The position numbers and the translations under genes are program-made. The notes under the pieces were generated by a model that did not search any database, was not told where the DNA came from, and saw nothing but the letters and a program-made list of their open reading frames with translations. Below, piece by piece: positions 1 through 7,870 of a stretch of 21,628 nt of DNA. The stretch comes from Candidatus Avelusimicrobium faecicola (lineage in GTDB: Bacteria; Elusimicrobiota; Elusimicrobia; Elusimicrobiales; Elusimicrobiaceae): positions 1 to 21,628 of the forward strand of contig UQFW01000025.1 of the NCBI GenBank assembly GCA_900540405.1, written 5' to 3'. Every line of letters begins with the position of its first letter. Position 1 is the stretch's first letter.

Positions 1-1203
1 TTCCTCCACCGACGAAGAAACCGTGGAGAACTGGCGCAAAATGTTAATAGCCGTGCCCATTACCTGGCTCAAGCGGTTGCCCGTCGTGCCTACATAGTCC
101 ACCGCCAGCACACTTTCCGCCGTAATAGTGCGCTTAAATTGAATAATACCGCTGGCGTAATCCACCGTGTAATCGGTACCACGGGTCAGCAAACGCCATT
201 TACTTTCGTACGTTCCGCCGCCCATAACGTCGGAAGCGGTGCGGGATACGGGCACGAAGTCGTTATCGGAATTGTTAGCATCCAAATAAATTTCTTCCGT
301 ACCGGAGGAAATACCGCCCATTAAAGAACGCCAGTTATTGTAGACGGCAATATCCACCGTATTGGCCCCGGTAGTATCCGGCTTGATATTGCCGCCGAAA
401 GTTAAATCGTAATAAGTGCGGCGTTTATAGTCCGCATCCGACAAGGTGGAAATAGCCAATACACTGCTGCCGACGAATTGCTTTTGCTTGCTGGAACCTT
501 TGGTTTGGGAGCCAATCAGCCGCACGTCCAAATCTTTATACTGTAAGTGCATTTTGGCCCCGAACAACTGCTTTTGATAGGTAATAAATTCCGTTTCCGG
601 CAGGGATAAATCAATATCCCCAAATTCCGCCAACTGCACAATTTCGCCCGGTTTGCCGCGGTACGCCACGGAGATTGTTTTTTCTTCCTCGCGTTGGTCG
701 TCGTAGTCAATATCCACAAACACGCGGTCCAAAATTTTACCCTGCATTTTTAATTGGAGTTCCTGTTGCATGGTATTGCTGGACGTATCGCGTTCTTCGG
801 TGGAGTTGTTTTTATCCTCTTTGTATTTTTTGGCTTCCATTTTGAAGCCCAGCACATAGCGCCCCGTCAAAGCAATACTGGTTCCGTACAGCGGCAGGGA
901 CAGCGTGGGGTTAAGCAAGGTTAAGTCCGGGATGGGCTCCGGGTCTTTATCCAACTTATACGCGCCCTCTACGGCAGTGACCGCCTGGCGCCAAAAAGCA
1001 TTGGTGTATTTAAGCAGTTGGGCATCATCCGGCGTATCGGGTATTTCCAGGGCTTTTTCCTCGGCGGCCTGTTGGTCTTCGGCAAAAATATCGTATTGGG
1101 ATTTATCCACCAGGCTATACGGCAATTCCTCCGCCCGGAGCTGGGGCGGAAACACAAACTGGCTTATTAATAAAAGGCTTATCAGTAGCCGGGGAATCTT
1201 CAT
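1..1203 (-). CDS. sprA: SprA-like giant outer-membrane protein, N-terminal part (cut by window edge)
   Basis: An open frame runs without a stop from an ATG at 1203 to the left edge, giving the first 401 residues. Residues 1-24 look like a Sec signal peptide: a short basic start, a hydrophobic core and LRA before the acidic EE. Residues 155-235 resemble the conserved N-terminal region of SprA: a GKILDRVFVDIDYDDQ stretch, then EIVQLAEFGDIDLSLP, then QLFGAKMHLQYKDLDVRLIGSQ. Residues 335-370 (WRLLTRGTDYTVDY, SGIIQF) match the next recurrent SprA block. In Bacteroidota, SprA is the very large outer-membrane barrel that forms the type IX secretion translocon and is needed for gliding. Here only homology is visible, and no other type IX gene lies in the window. 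A GAGG about 12 bases before the ATG may serve as ribosome-binding site. I recognised the family from memory, so its role in this organism is inference. Confidence 0.72.
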   Translation of the reverse strand, partial: MKIPRLLISLLLISQFVFPPQLRAEELPYSLVDKSQYDIFAEDQQAAEEKALEIPDTPDDAQLLKYTNAFWRQAVTAVEGAYKLDKDPEPIPDLTLLNPTLSLPLYGTSIALTGRYVLGFKMEAKKYKEDKNNSTEERDTSSNTMQQELQLKMQGKILDRVFVDIDYDDQREEEKTISVAYRGKPGEIVQLAEFGDIDLSLPETEFITYQKQLFGAKMHLQYKDLDVRLIGSQTKGSSKQKQFVGSSVLAISTLSDADYKRRTYYDLTFGGNIKPDTTGANTVDIAVYNNWRSLMGGISSGTEEIYLDANNSDNDFVPVSRTASDVMGGGTYESKWRLLTRGTDYTVDYASGIIQFKRTITAESVLAVDYVGTTGNRLSQVMGTAINILRQFSTVSSSVEE

Positions 1204-1253
1204 GGGGATAAAATACCTCATTTTCCATTTTATGAAATTTAGCCGCCCTTTGC

Positions 1254-1267
1254 CGATAATTTTATCG
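1254..1267. promoter_or_regulatory. 14-bp perfect palindrome upstream of the sprA-like gene, possible operator
   Basis: CGATAATTTTATCG reads the same on both strands. It sits about 50 bases upstream of the sprA-like ATG and about 20 bases upstream of a TAAAAT box (1227-1232, minus strand) that could be its -10 element. A partial echo, GCGATAAAAA, follows at 1275-1284. A dimeric regulator could bind here, but nothing identifies one. Confidence 0.25.
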
Positions 1268-1279
1268 TATGCGCGCGAT

Positions 1280-1310
1280 AAAAAGCCCCGGAAAAACCAT
1301 ATTCCGGGGC
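1280..1310 (-). terminator. Intrinsic terminator of the protease gene
   Basis: On the minus strand a GC-rich 9-bp stem (GCCCCGGAA / TTCCGGGGC) with a short loop is followed by a run of T. It lies 28 bases beyond the protease stop codon and separates that gene from the sprA-like gene transcribed in the same direction. Confidence 0.85.
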
Positions 1311-1337
1311 ATGTTTAACAATTGCTGTCAAAACGGC

Positions 1338-2396
1338 TTATTGGGGAATGGTATAAGAAACACTCCGTGTCGGCGTACCATGCTCCACAATGTGGAACAC
1401 CAGGGTATCGCCTTTGCGCAGTTCAATCGGTCCGAAAGCGGCCTCGGCATGCGCGTAAGAAAACGGCGTATACAAATGGTTTAAGGCTACGGAGTATATC
1501 CAACTGCCGTGACGGTATAAAGAAATGGAGGAAATACTTTCGGTCGTTTCAATTTGCATGGCTTCTCGGCCAAACACCCGCACCGCCATCGCCCCGCGGC
1601 CGGTATCATACGCGCGGATTAACTGGCGGATACCGTCTGCCGTGACGGCCATAGAGCTTTCTATCCCTACCGTACCGCTGTGGACACCCAATACATAACC
1701 TTCCGCATCCAACACCGGGGAGCCGCAAAAACCGCTGGGGTCTTCTATAAAGCGGTAATCGCCCATCATTCTAAAACCGGTGACATTTTTAATATTGCGC
1801 ATTAAGGCAACCGGTTTTAGCTGCTCGGTATGAAACACCGTATAGCCAAAGGAAAAAGCATTCATGCCCGCGCGGGCCGGCTCCGGCGCTAAACGCAAAG
1901 CCGTCACTTTCCCGGCCAATTCGTTCGGCAACCGCACCAACGAAGCATCAATCGCGTTCGGCCCCCAACCGCCGCCGGCCGCAATTTTCAAATCGTAATT
2001 ATGGATTTTGCCCGCGGCATCCAACAAGCGCAGGCGGATAGACCTGCCTTTTCCGCCCCCCACATGGTACGGTACCACGGCCCATAAGCGGGAACGGCCG
2101 TGCTTAAAATCTTCCAAAATAAAACCGGTGGAGCGCAGGCCCCCCTGGTTCATACCAATTACCTGTACTAACGCATGGGGCATTTTAGTAAAAACTTCGC
2201 GCTTGGAGTAAACCTTCACTCTGTGCTGGGCACGCACCCGTTCCACCTGCGCCATGGCCCGTTGCTGTACCTTGGAAAGTGATTCCCCGGCCTTTTGGCC
2301 AATGCGTTTCAGTGCATTAAAGGCTTTATTGCCTTGCGCCTGCGAAACAGGTGCCAAAAAAACACATAAACAAACTAGCGTCAAAATTTTTTTCAT
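1338..2396 (-). CDS. Exported trypsin-like serine protease
   Basis: A 352-residue protein with a Sec signal peptide (residues 1-20, ending SQA-QG), a basic amphipathic segment rich in Lys, Arg and Gln (about 25-62), and a chymotrypsin-fold protease domain (about 70-265). The catalytic triad appears intact: His111 in VVPYHV, Asp150 in AIDASLVRL and Ser226 in GFCGSPV. The serine motif is GFCGSP rather than the usual GDSGGP or GNSGGP. About 85 residues follow the protease fold and may form a small beta domain; no PDZ domain is evident. The start is supported by AAGGAG seven bases before the ATG. It is transcribed alone, divergently from lptF, and ends in a clear terminator. It presumably acts in the periplasm or outside the cell; the substrate is unknown. 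Confidence 0.82.
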   Translation of the reverse strand: MKKILTLVCLCVFLAPVSQAQGNKAFNALKRIGQKAGESLSKVQQRAMAQVERVRAQHRVKVYSKREVFTKMPHALVQVIGMNQGGLRSTGFILEDFKHGRSRLWAVVPYHVGGGKGRSIRLRLLDAAGKIHNYDLKIAAGGGWGPNAIDASLVRLPNELAGKVTALRLAPEPARAGMNAFSFGYTVFHTEQLKPVALMRNIKNVTGFRMMGDYRFIEDPSGFCGSPVLDAEGYVLGVHSGTVGIESSMAVTADGIRQLIRAYDTGRGAMAVRVFGREAMQIETTESISSISLYRHGSWIYSVALNHLYTPFSYAHAEAAFGPIELRKGDTLVFHIVEHGTPTRSVSYTIPQ

Positions 2397-2506
2397 AGCA
2401 TCTCCTTATTTATAGAATAGCATTAATAGAGCCCGGTAAACAGAGTCTTTAGGCCCATACCCACCAGGGCCAAAAGGCCCATATTCCCCCGAACACAAAG
2501 GATATT

Positions 2507-2515
2507 TGTTAAAAT
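2507..2515 (+). promoter_or_regulatory. Extended -10 promoter of lptF, placed for a leaderless mRNA
   Basis: TGTTAAAAT (a TGn extension plus TAAAAT) ends six bases before the lptF ATG, so the expected transcription start falls on or next to the A of the start codon. No Shine-Dalgarno sequence precedes the ATG and no convincing -35 element is seen. Confidence 0.55.
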
Positions 2516-2521
2516 GTAAAT

Positions 2522-3616
2522 ATGCGTATCAGTATTTTTACAAAATACATTGCCAAAAGCCTGCTCACGTTTTTTGTGGCCGTGGTGGGCATTTTAACCT
2601 TGGTTATTTTTATGAACCACTTTATCCGCGTGCTGAATATGGCCATGGCCTACGGCACCGGGTTCGGGTGGATTGTGTCTTCCCTGCTCAACATTCTGCC
2701 GGATGTATTTTGTTTAAGCGCGCCGATGGCCTTTCAAATAGCGGTCTTGCTGACCCTAACCAACATGAGCGAACACGGCGAACTGATAGCTTTGCGCGCG
2801 GCGGGGTTTTCGTTTAAGGAAATTGTCCGCCCGCTACTAGCGTGTGCGGTGGGGCTTTCCGTATTATTAATTGTCACCGGCAACTGGTTAAGCCCGCGCA
2901 GTTATAAAAAATTTCTGGACCGCCGCGACGAAGCCCGCAGTAAAATTACCAAAGTGACCTTAGAGCCCAAAACCTTCTTAAACCTGGGGGAATGGGAGCT
3001 GTATTTGGAAAATTTAGACGAAAAAAGCGGCGAAGCGCACCAAATTCATTTAATCAAAAAAGGGGATAACGGCGCATTAAGCACCAAAGTAAACGCCGCT
3101 ACCGGCAAAATTGTACTGACGGACACCGCTATCGGCCTGCAACTGACGGACGGCCAAATGCAACGCATTGACGCCAAAGATTCCGCCTCCATTATCGCGG
3201 CGAATTTTGACAACTACACCATGAGCATTTCCTTAACCAAAGACCACCGCCGCAAACAGCGGGTATCCGAACAGACCACCACCAAACTGTTGCGCCGCAT
3301 ACAAGCGGGCACGCTTCTCAAAGAAACCGTCAACGAATACCGCACCGAAATCAGCGTGCGCAACGTGCTGGCGTTATCCCCTATTTTAATGCTATTTATC
3401 AGCTGCCCGCTGGGGTTTTCGCTCGGCAAGCGCACCAACAAGGGCTGGGGCATGCTGTTTAGCGTAATTATTATTTTTGCGTTTTATTTACTGATGACAC
3501 TGGGGCTCAGTATAGGTAAAAAATATGCGTGTCTTTCCTATGTGGCGCCGTGTTTGCCGTTTTTTGTGGGCGTTTTTGTGGCCCAATATCTATGGAAAAA
3601 GAGGCTTAATATCTAA
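2522..3616 (+). CDS. lptF: LPS export ABC transporter permease LptF
   Basis: A 364-residue YjgP/YjgQ-family permease. Three transmembrane helices at the N-terminus (about 13-35, 49-80, 100-122) and three at the C-terminus (about 277-300, 306-330, 336-358) flank a periplasmic domain of some 150 residues with jellyroll character, the standard LptF/LptG arrangement and length. With LptG and the ATPase LptB2 it extracts lipopolysaccharide from the inner membrane and passes it to LptC. It is the first gene of a two-gene operon and overlaps lptG by one base. Calling this copy F and the next G follows their order and the usual pairing; the two paralogues are hard to tell apart by eye. The ATG at 2522 has no ribosome-binding site but lies just beyond a -10 box. 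Confidence 0.88.
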   Translation: MRISIFTKYIAKSLLTFFVAVVGILTLVIFMNHFIRVLNMAMAYGTGFGWIVSSLLNILPDVFCLSAPMAFQIAVLLTLTNMSEHGELIALRAAGFSFKEIVRPLLACAVGLSVLLIVTGNWLSPRSYKKFLDRRDEARSKITKVTLEPKTFLNLGEWELYLENLDEKSGEAHQIHLIKKGDNGALSTKVNAATGKIVLTDTAIGLQLTDGQMQRIDAKDSASIIAANFDNYTMSISLTKDHRRKQRVSEQTTTKLLRRIQAGTLLKETVNEYRTEISVRNVLALSPILMLFISCPLGFSLGKRTNKGWGMLFSVIIIFAFYLLMTLGLSIGKKYACLSYVAPCLPFFVGVFVAQYLWKKRLNI

Positions 3617-4701
3617 TGCCGCGTATCTATTTTTATATCGCCCGGAAATTTTGGGGGCCGTTTTTATTTGCCCTGGGTGTTTTTGCCGCCCTGGTGGTAC
3701 TGGGGGATACCTTTGAAAAATTAAAAACCCTCAATAACGGCTATTCCACTTTGGGGGCCGTTTTGAGCTATTCCCTGGCTACGTTCCCCAACTGGCTGGC
3801 TACCATTATGCCGGTGGCGTGTTTATTGGGGGCCATATCCGTTATTTCGGAAATGGTGGCTAATGGGGAATGGACCGCGTGCGTGGCGGGCGGGTTTTCC
3901 CCCAAACAATTATTTATCCCCGTAGTAGTTTGCCTTTTACTGGTGACGGGCCTAACTATGCTCATGCAGGAATTTGTCGTTCCTCCCTTAAACATTAAGG
4001 CGGAAACCATTTACTACACCAAAATAAAACCGCAGGAAGGTTTTAACCTGCAAACGGAATATGACGTAGCTATGAAAATTTCCCCCCACCAAATGCTTTA
4101 CGCTAAAAAGGTGGATTTATCGGCCGGGAAAATGGAAGAAATTTCCCTGGATACTTACGACAGCGTATGGAACATTTCCAACCAAATTGTGGCAACCTCC
4201 ATGACGTGGGATGAAAACCGCCACGCGTGGACGTTTCAAGACGGCACCAAACGCACCTTTGTAGACAAAATGGACACGCAAGAAGAACATTTTGATTTAG
4301 CCGATTCCCCGGTATCCACCGCCCCGGCGGATATGTCCGTCAACCGCACGGAAAGCAAACTGTTAAGCATACGCGATTTAAGCAAAAGAATCCGCTTTTT
4401 TAAGCAAAGCGGCCTGGCCTATTACGAGGCCGAAACCGTCCGCCAAGCCAAACTGGCCACGCCGTTCGTCACGCTGATTATGTGCTTATTGGGTATTCCG
4501 TTTGCTATCAGTATGCGGCGTAAAAGCAAAATTTTGAATATTTTGGCCTCTATGGTGATTGCGTTTACTTTTTGGTGGTTGATTTCCATGTTTACTTCCA
4601 TTGGGGAAAACGGCTACATCAACCCGTTTTTGGCCGGGTGGGGCCCGGTAATTGTATTTGGCATAGTGGTATTTTTTGAATTTAAGTGGCTTAAATTATA
4701 A
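3616..4701 (+). CDS. lptG: LPS export ABC transporter permease LptG
   Basis: A 361-residue paralogue of the preceding gene with the same six-helix layout: N-terminal helices within about 1-120, a central periplasmic beta domain, and C-terminal helices about 275-360. The conserved early part has helices around residues 10-30 and 45-85 with the NGEWTACVAGG turn, and the late part has LLGIPFAISM. Its ATG overlaps the lptF stop codon (TAATG), indicating translational coupling and equal production of the two subunits of the LptB2FG complex. lptB, lptC and lptA are not in the window. An intrinsic terminator follows 18 bases after the stop. Confidence 0.88.
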   Translation: MPRIYFYIARKFWGPFLFALGVFAALVVLGDTFEKLKTLNNGYSTLGAVLSYSLATFPNWLATIMPVACLLGAISVISEMVANGEWTACVAGGFSPKQLFIPVVVCLLLVTGLTMLMQEFVVPPLNIKAETIYYTKIKPQEGFNLQTEYDVAMKISPHQMLYAKKVDLSAGKMEEISLDTYDSVWNISNQIVATSMTWDENRHAWTFQDGTKRTFVDKMDTQEEHFDLADSPVSTAPADMSVNRTESKLLSIRDLSKRIRFFKQSGLAYYEAETVRQAKLATPFVTLIMCLLGIPFAISMRRKSKILNILASMVIAFTFWWLISMFTSIGENGYINPFLAGWGPVIVFGIVVFFEFKWLKL

Positions 4702-4719
4702 AAGCTAACCTATAATGCA

Positions 4720-4759
4720 ACTCCCCGGTGGGCCATACAGCCTGCCGGGGAGTTTTTTT
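4720..4759 (+). terminator. Intrinsic terminator of lptFG
   Basis: The stem ACTCCCCGG / CCGGGGAGT, with extra GGC/GCC pairing inside the loop, is followed by seven T. It lies between the convergent lptG and ankyrin genes. The minus strand lacks a comparable T-run, so it chiefly serves lptFG. Confidence 0.88.
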
Positions 4760-4775
4760 CTGTCAGAAAACAGCG

Positions 4776-5618
4776 TTAGTTTAGCTCGTCGCCGGATAGG
4801 GCGCCTTGCTCCGTTAAATACGCCCGCAACGCTTCCCCTTCGGCCAAATCCAATACGCTCAAGCGGTTGGTGCGGACGTGGACATCATATTTCCCTGCCG
4901 CCAATAACTTACCCGCTTCGCGCCGGGCCGCGCGGTGTTCTTCGTTTTCGTCTTCCGGCTGCAACAGTTTCAACGCATCCAGGGCGGAAATTTCTTCCTT
5001 TTCCCGCGCATTTACATTGGCCCCGTGTTCCACCAAAATCCGGGTTAAATTCAAATCTTCCTGCTGAACGGCCCACATTAAAGGCGTATAGCCGTAATGG
5101 TCTGCGCCATCCACTTTGGCTCCGGCCGCCAAAAGCACGCGGGCCGAGTCCGCCGCTTTGCAACGCGCCGCCCACGCCAAAGCCGTCAAGCCGCGGGCAT
5201 CTTCCTGCTCGGTCTGCGCCCCATGGGCCGCTAAAAATTCCGTAATTTCCGCCTGATTGTTAATGCACGAGGCCATTAACGGCGTGCGGCCGTCGTCCGT
5301 AGCGGCATTTACATCCGCCCCGGCCTCTACCAAAAAGTGCGCCACGTCCGTTTTACCTTGCAGGGCGGCTATCGTCAGCGCGCCGGTGCCGTCTGGCAGT
5401 GCGGCATTTAAGGAAGCCCCGCGCACCGCCAAAAAGCGCACCACTTCCGCATTTCCGCCTTGCACGGCTACCAACAGCGGGGTCCACCCGCTGGACAAAT
5501 GCCATTTTACATCCGCCCCGGCCTCCACCCAGCGCTTTACGCTGGCTAAATCGCCGGTTAAGGCGGCATCAAACAAAGCCTTGTTGATTTGGGCTTTTTC
5601 TTGGGTTTGCGTAGTCAT
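4776..5618 (-). CDS. Ankyrin-repeat protein
   Basis: A 280-residue protein made almost wholly of ankyrin repeats of about 33 residues. Clear units start with GWTPLLVAV, GTGALTIAA, GRTPLMASC, GLTALAWAA and GYTPLMWAV; each has the helix-turn-helix core and an AGADVNA-like hairpin end. A capping repeat lies at the N-terminus (about 10-42) and one or two degenerate repeats at the C-terminus, giving about eight. There is no signal peptide or membrane segment, so a cytoplasmic protein-binding role is likely; the partner is unknown. I chose the ATG at 5618 because AGGA lies six bases upstream; longer readings overlap the response-regulator gene. It starts seven bases after that gene's stop, so the two are cotranscribed and may work together, which is inference from context. 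Confidence 0.85.
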   Translation of the reverse strand: MTTQTQEKAQINKALFDAALTGDLASVKRWVEAGADVKWHLSSGWTPLLVAVQGGNAEVVRFLAVRGASLNAALPDGTGALTIAALQGKTDVAHFLVEAGADVNAATDDGRTPLMASCINNQAEITEFLAAHGAQTEQEDARGLTALAWAARCKAADSARVLLAAGAKVDGADHYGYTPLMWAVQQEDLNLTRILVEHGANVNAREKEEISALDALKLLQPEDENEEHRAARREAGKLLAAGKYDVHVRTNRLSVLDLAEGEALRAYLTEQGALSGDELN

Positions 5619-5625
5619 AAAAATC

Positions 5626-5994
5626 CTATTTATTTTGGGAAAGTACGCGGTGGATGGAAGACAATAAATCGTCCGTATCAAACGGCTTAAACAGTACGCC
5701 GTCCGCCCCCAAACGCTGTGCTTCCGCCACAATGGTATCTTGCCGCAGGCCCGTCACCATTAATACTTTTACCGACGGCAAATGTTTTTTGAGTTTGGCC
5801 AAAATATCCAGGCCGTTTTCGGTAGGGAAGAAAATATCCAACAGCACCAGTTCCACTCCGCTGCCGTTAATGTGGGCGAACAATTCGGCCGAGCCGCCTG
5901 CCTCCAACGCCACTTCAAAGCCGGAAGACTCCAGCACGTTGCGTATAGCAGAACGCAAGATTACGGAATCGTCCACTAAAGCTATTTTAACCAT
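5626..5994 (-). CDS. Single-domain response regulator (CheY-like receiver)
   Basis: A 122-residue stand-alone receiver domain with all phosphorylation residues: the acidic pair Asp8-Asp9, phospho-acceptor Asp53 (LVLLDIFFP), Thr81 (VMVTG) and Lys103 (FKPF). There is no output domain, so it must signal through a partner protein or act in a phosphorelay. AGGGG precedes the ATG at good spacing. It lies eight bases after the phosphohexomutase gene and seven bases before the ankyrin gene, all in one operon. No histidine kinase gene is nearby. The ankyrin protein is the obvious candidate partner, but that rests on adjacency only. Confidence 0.88.
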   Translation of the reverse strand: MVKIALVDDSVILRSAIRNVLESSGFEVALEAGGSAELFAHINGSGVELVLLDIFFPTENGLDILAKLKKHLPSVKVLMVTGLRQDTIVAEAQRLGADGVLFKPFDTDDLLSSIHRVLSQNK

Positions 5995-6002
5995 TTTCCC
6001 CT

Positions 6003-7412
6003 CTATTTAAGATACGGAGCCACCAATTTGGCCCCAAAGTCCAACATAGCCTGGGTATCTTTTTTGGTGGCCGTTTCGGCATAGACCCGCAGGAGCGGCT
6101 CCGTGCCGGACGGACGAATGAGTACCCATTCATCATTTTCTAAAATTACTTTTAAGCCGTCGGCCGTGTAAATTTCGGCAATTTTATGCCCGTTGATTTT
6201 TTTAGGCAATTTTTTGCGCATTTTTTCCACCACGGCGGCTTTATCCATGGGTTTGGTAATGGGCAAATCTTTACGCAAATAGACGGATGCCCCGTATTCC
6301 GCGGCTACTTCCGCACATAGTTCGCTGGCTTTTTTGCCCGTGACGGCCATTACTTCCAGGAAGGTAAGCGCCACCATTAAACCGTCGCGGTCCGGCAGAC
6401 TGCCTTTCCACGCGTACCCGCCGGATTCTTCCACGCCAAAGGCCACATCATCCAAAAAGATACGCTCCGCCACGTTTTTGAAACCGACGCCCACTTCTTC
6501 AAACAGCATTTCGTGCTTGCGGGCAATGCGTTTGAGCAGGTAGCCCATGGAATACGTTTCCACCACGTTGCCTTTTAAGCGTTTATTTTTGATTAAATAA
6601 TCCAACAAAACAGCCGCCAGCACGCACGGGGTTAAATAAGTGCCCTTTTCGTCAATCAGTGCCACGCGGTCGCCGTCGCCGTCAAAGGCAATACCCAAAA
6701 CGGCTTTTTTATCCAAGACGGTTTTTTTAAGCTCCGCCAGGTTTTTTTCCACCGGCTCCGGCTGGATACCGTTAAAAGTGGGGTCATGCTGTGCGCGAAG
6801 CGCAATCACGCGCGCCGGAGCTAACAGGCGCTCCAAATACCCGCTGGCCGCACCGTACATATAGTCCATCACCACTTTGCCTTTCATAGCGGCAATTTTT
6901 TTCATATTCACATGGGAGGACACATATTTCAAATAAACATCGGTCAAATCTTTCTTTTCCGCTTTTTGCCCGTATAAGGACAAAATGGAATTTTGGTCCA
7001 GCAACTGTTCCACTTCTTTCGTCACACGGGTGGGTGCGGAACCGCCCGCCAGTTTAATTTTAATACCGTTATATTGGGCCGGGTTGTGGCTGGCCGTCAC
7101 CATAACGGCTAACCAAAATTTGCTGATAGTTAAGCAACTGGCTACCGGGGTGGAAACCGGGCATTCGCCCAGCGTGACATTTAATTTATTGGAACGGAAA
7201 ATAGCGGCAATATCCGCGGCAAAAATGTCCGACATAAAACGCCGGTCATACCCTACAAAAATTTTAGAGGTTTTGCCTTCTTCTTCGGCGGGGGCGTTTT
7301 CGTTAATAAAATCCGCCAAGGCTTGCGCCACGCGGCGCACGTTTTCAAAAGTAAAATCCCAAGCGATTACGCCTCTCCAACCGTCGGTACCAAATTTAAT
7401 ATTTGTTGCCAT
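6003..7412 (-). CDS. Phosphoglucomutase/phosphomannomutase family enzyme
   Basis: A 469-residue alpha-D-phosphohexomutase with all four signature loops: the phosphoserine loop TASHNP (Ser108), the metal loop DGDGDR (Asp244, 246, 248), the sugar-binding loop GVEESGG (Glu328-Ser330) and the phosphate-binding loop RPSGTE (433-438). Such enzymes move phosphate between C1 and C6 of hexoses through a phosphoserine and a bisphosphate intermediate. The N-terminus (KFGTDGWRG) fits the mixed PGM/PMM group; substrate (glucose, mannose or glucosamine phosphate) cannot be settled from sequence, and GlmM activity for peptidoglycan and LPS is possible. AAGGAG sits six bases before the ATG. It heads the operon with the response regulator and ankyrin genes and starts 71 bases downstream of ssrA in the same direction, so read-through from ssrA is possible. 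A second enzyme of the superfamily lies at 18147-19688. Confidence 0.85.
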   Translation of the reverse strand: MATNIKFGTDGWRGVIAWDFTFENVRRVAQALADFINENAPAEEEGKTSKIFVGYDRRFMSDIFAADIAAIFRSNKLNVTLGECPVSTPVASCLTISKFWLAVMVTASHNPAQYNGIKIKLAGGSAPTRVTKEVEQLLDQNSILSLYGQKAEKKDLTDVYLKYVSSHVNMKKIAAMKGKVVMDYMYGAASGYLERLLAPARVIALRAQHDPTFNGIQPEPVEKNLAELKKTVLDKKAVLGIAFDGDGDRVALIDEKGTYLTPCVLAAVLLDYLIKNKRLKGNVVETYSMGYLLKRIARKHEMLFEEVGVGFKNVAERIFLDDVAFGVEESGGYAWKGSLPDRDGLMVALTFLEVMAVTGKKASELCAEVAAEYGASVYLRKDLPITKPMDKAAVVEKMRKKLPKKINGHKIAEIYTADGLKVILENDEWVLIRPSGTEPLLRVYAETATKKDTQAMLDFGAKLVAPYLK

Positions 7413-7483
7413 ACAATCTCCTTATAAAATCACCGCCCCCGCAAAACCGCGCGGGCGGCATTTGCCGCTAAAACATAAAAAAG

Positions 7484-7827
7484 TGGAGGTGGGGGGATTC
7501 GCACCCCCGTCCGAACATCCTTTCCGCCAAGGCGCTACAAGTTTAGCTCTGTTTGGTTAACCGCGCCCTAAACACAGAGCGGCAAGAACGCGGTTTGTTC
7601 CGTTTGGCTTACGCACGGGAAGACGAAACGCGCCGCCCGTGCGGCATTTCACATAATGACCGTGACCTTTCAGCGTGTGAAAAGCACCGAAAGCACGGTG
7701 GGACTAAGCGTTAGCCCAAGCAACATTGCTGTTGTTAGTTATTTTTGTGGCCCTATTTTAGCCGGCCTGGCCAACCGGCACTTGCTCCCAGGCAGCAACA
7801 GATACCCGTCGAATCTATTACACCCCC
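7484..7827 (-). ncRNA. ssrA: Transfer-messenger RNA (tmRNA)
   Basis: The 5' end GGGGGTG pairs with CACCTCC at the 3' end to form a 7-bp acceptor stem with one G-U pair. The 5' domain contains the tmRNA hallmark ATAGATTCGACGGG, and the 3' end has a T-arm with GGTGCGAATCC. The length of about 344 fits a one-piece tmRNA. The CCA end is not encoded: the discriminator A is followed by CTTTTTT. The likely tag frame runs from a GCC resume codon (7751-7749) to a TAG stop (7706-7704), giving ATKITNNSNVAWANA. A stem-loop (CACCG/CGGTG) follows the stop, as is usual. tmRNA with SmpB frees stalled ribosomes and tags the unfinished protein for proteolysis. The resume codon is inferred from frame and convention. 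Confidence 0.95.
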
Positions 7828-7870
7828 GTAAAAACGGTAATTTTCATAGAACCGTCCTGCAAAAAACGGT

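Noticed and set aside
4715..5245. Plus-strand open frame of 176 codons over the ankyrin gene
   Set aside because: It is Pro/Arg/Ser-rich, has no recognisable domain, runs through the lptFG terminator and is antisense to a well-supported repeat protein.
5619..5732. Longer N-terminus for the ankyrin protein starting at 5732
   Set aside because: It would overlap the response-regulator coding region, has no ribosome-binding site and adds no domain; the ATG at 5618 has AGGA upstream.
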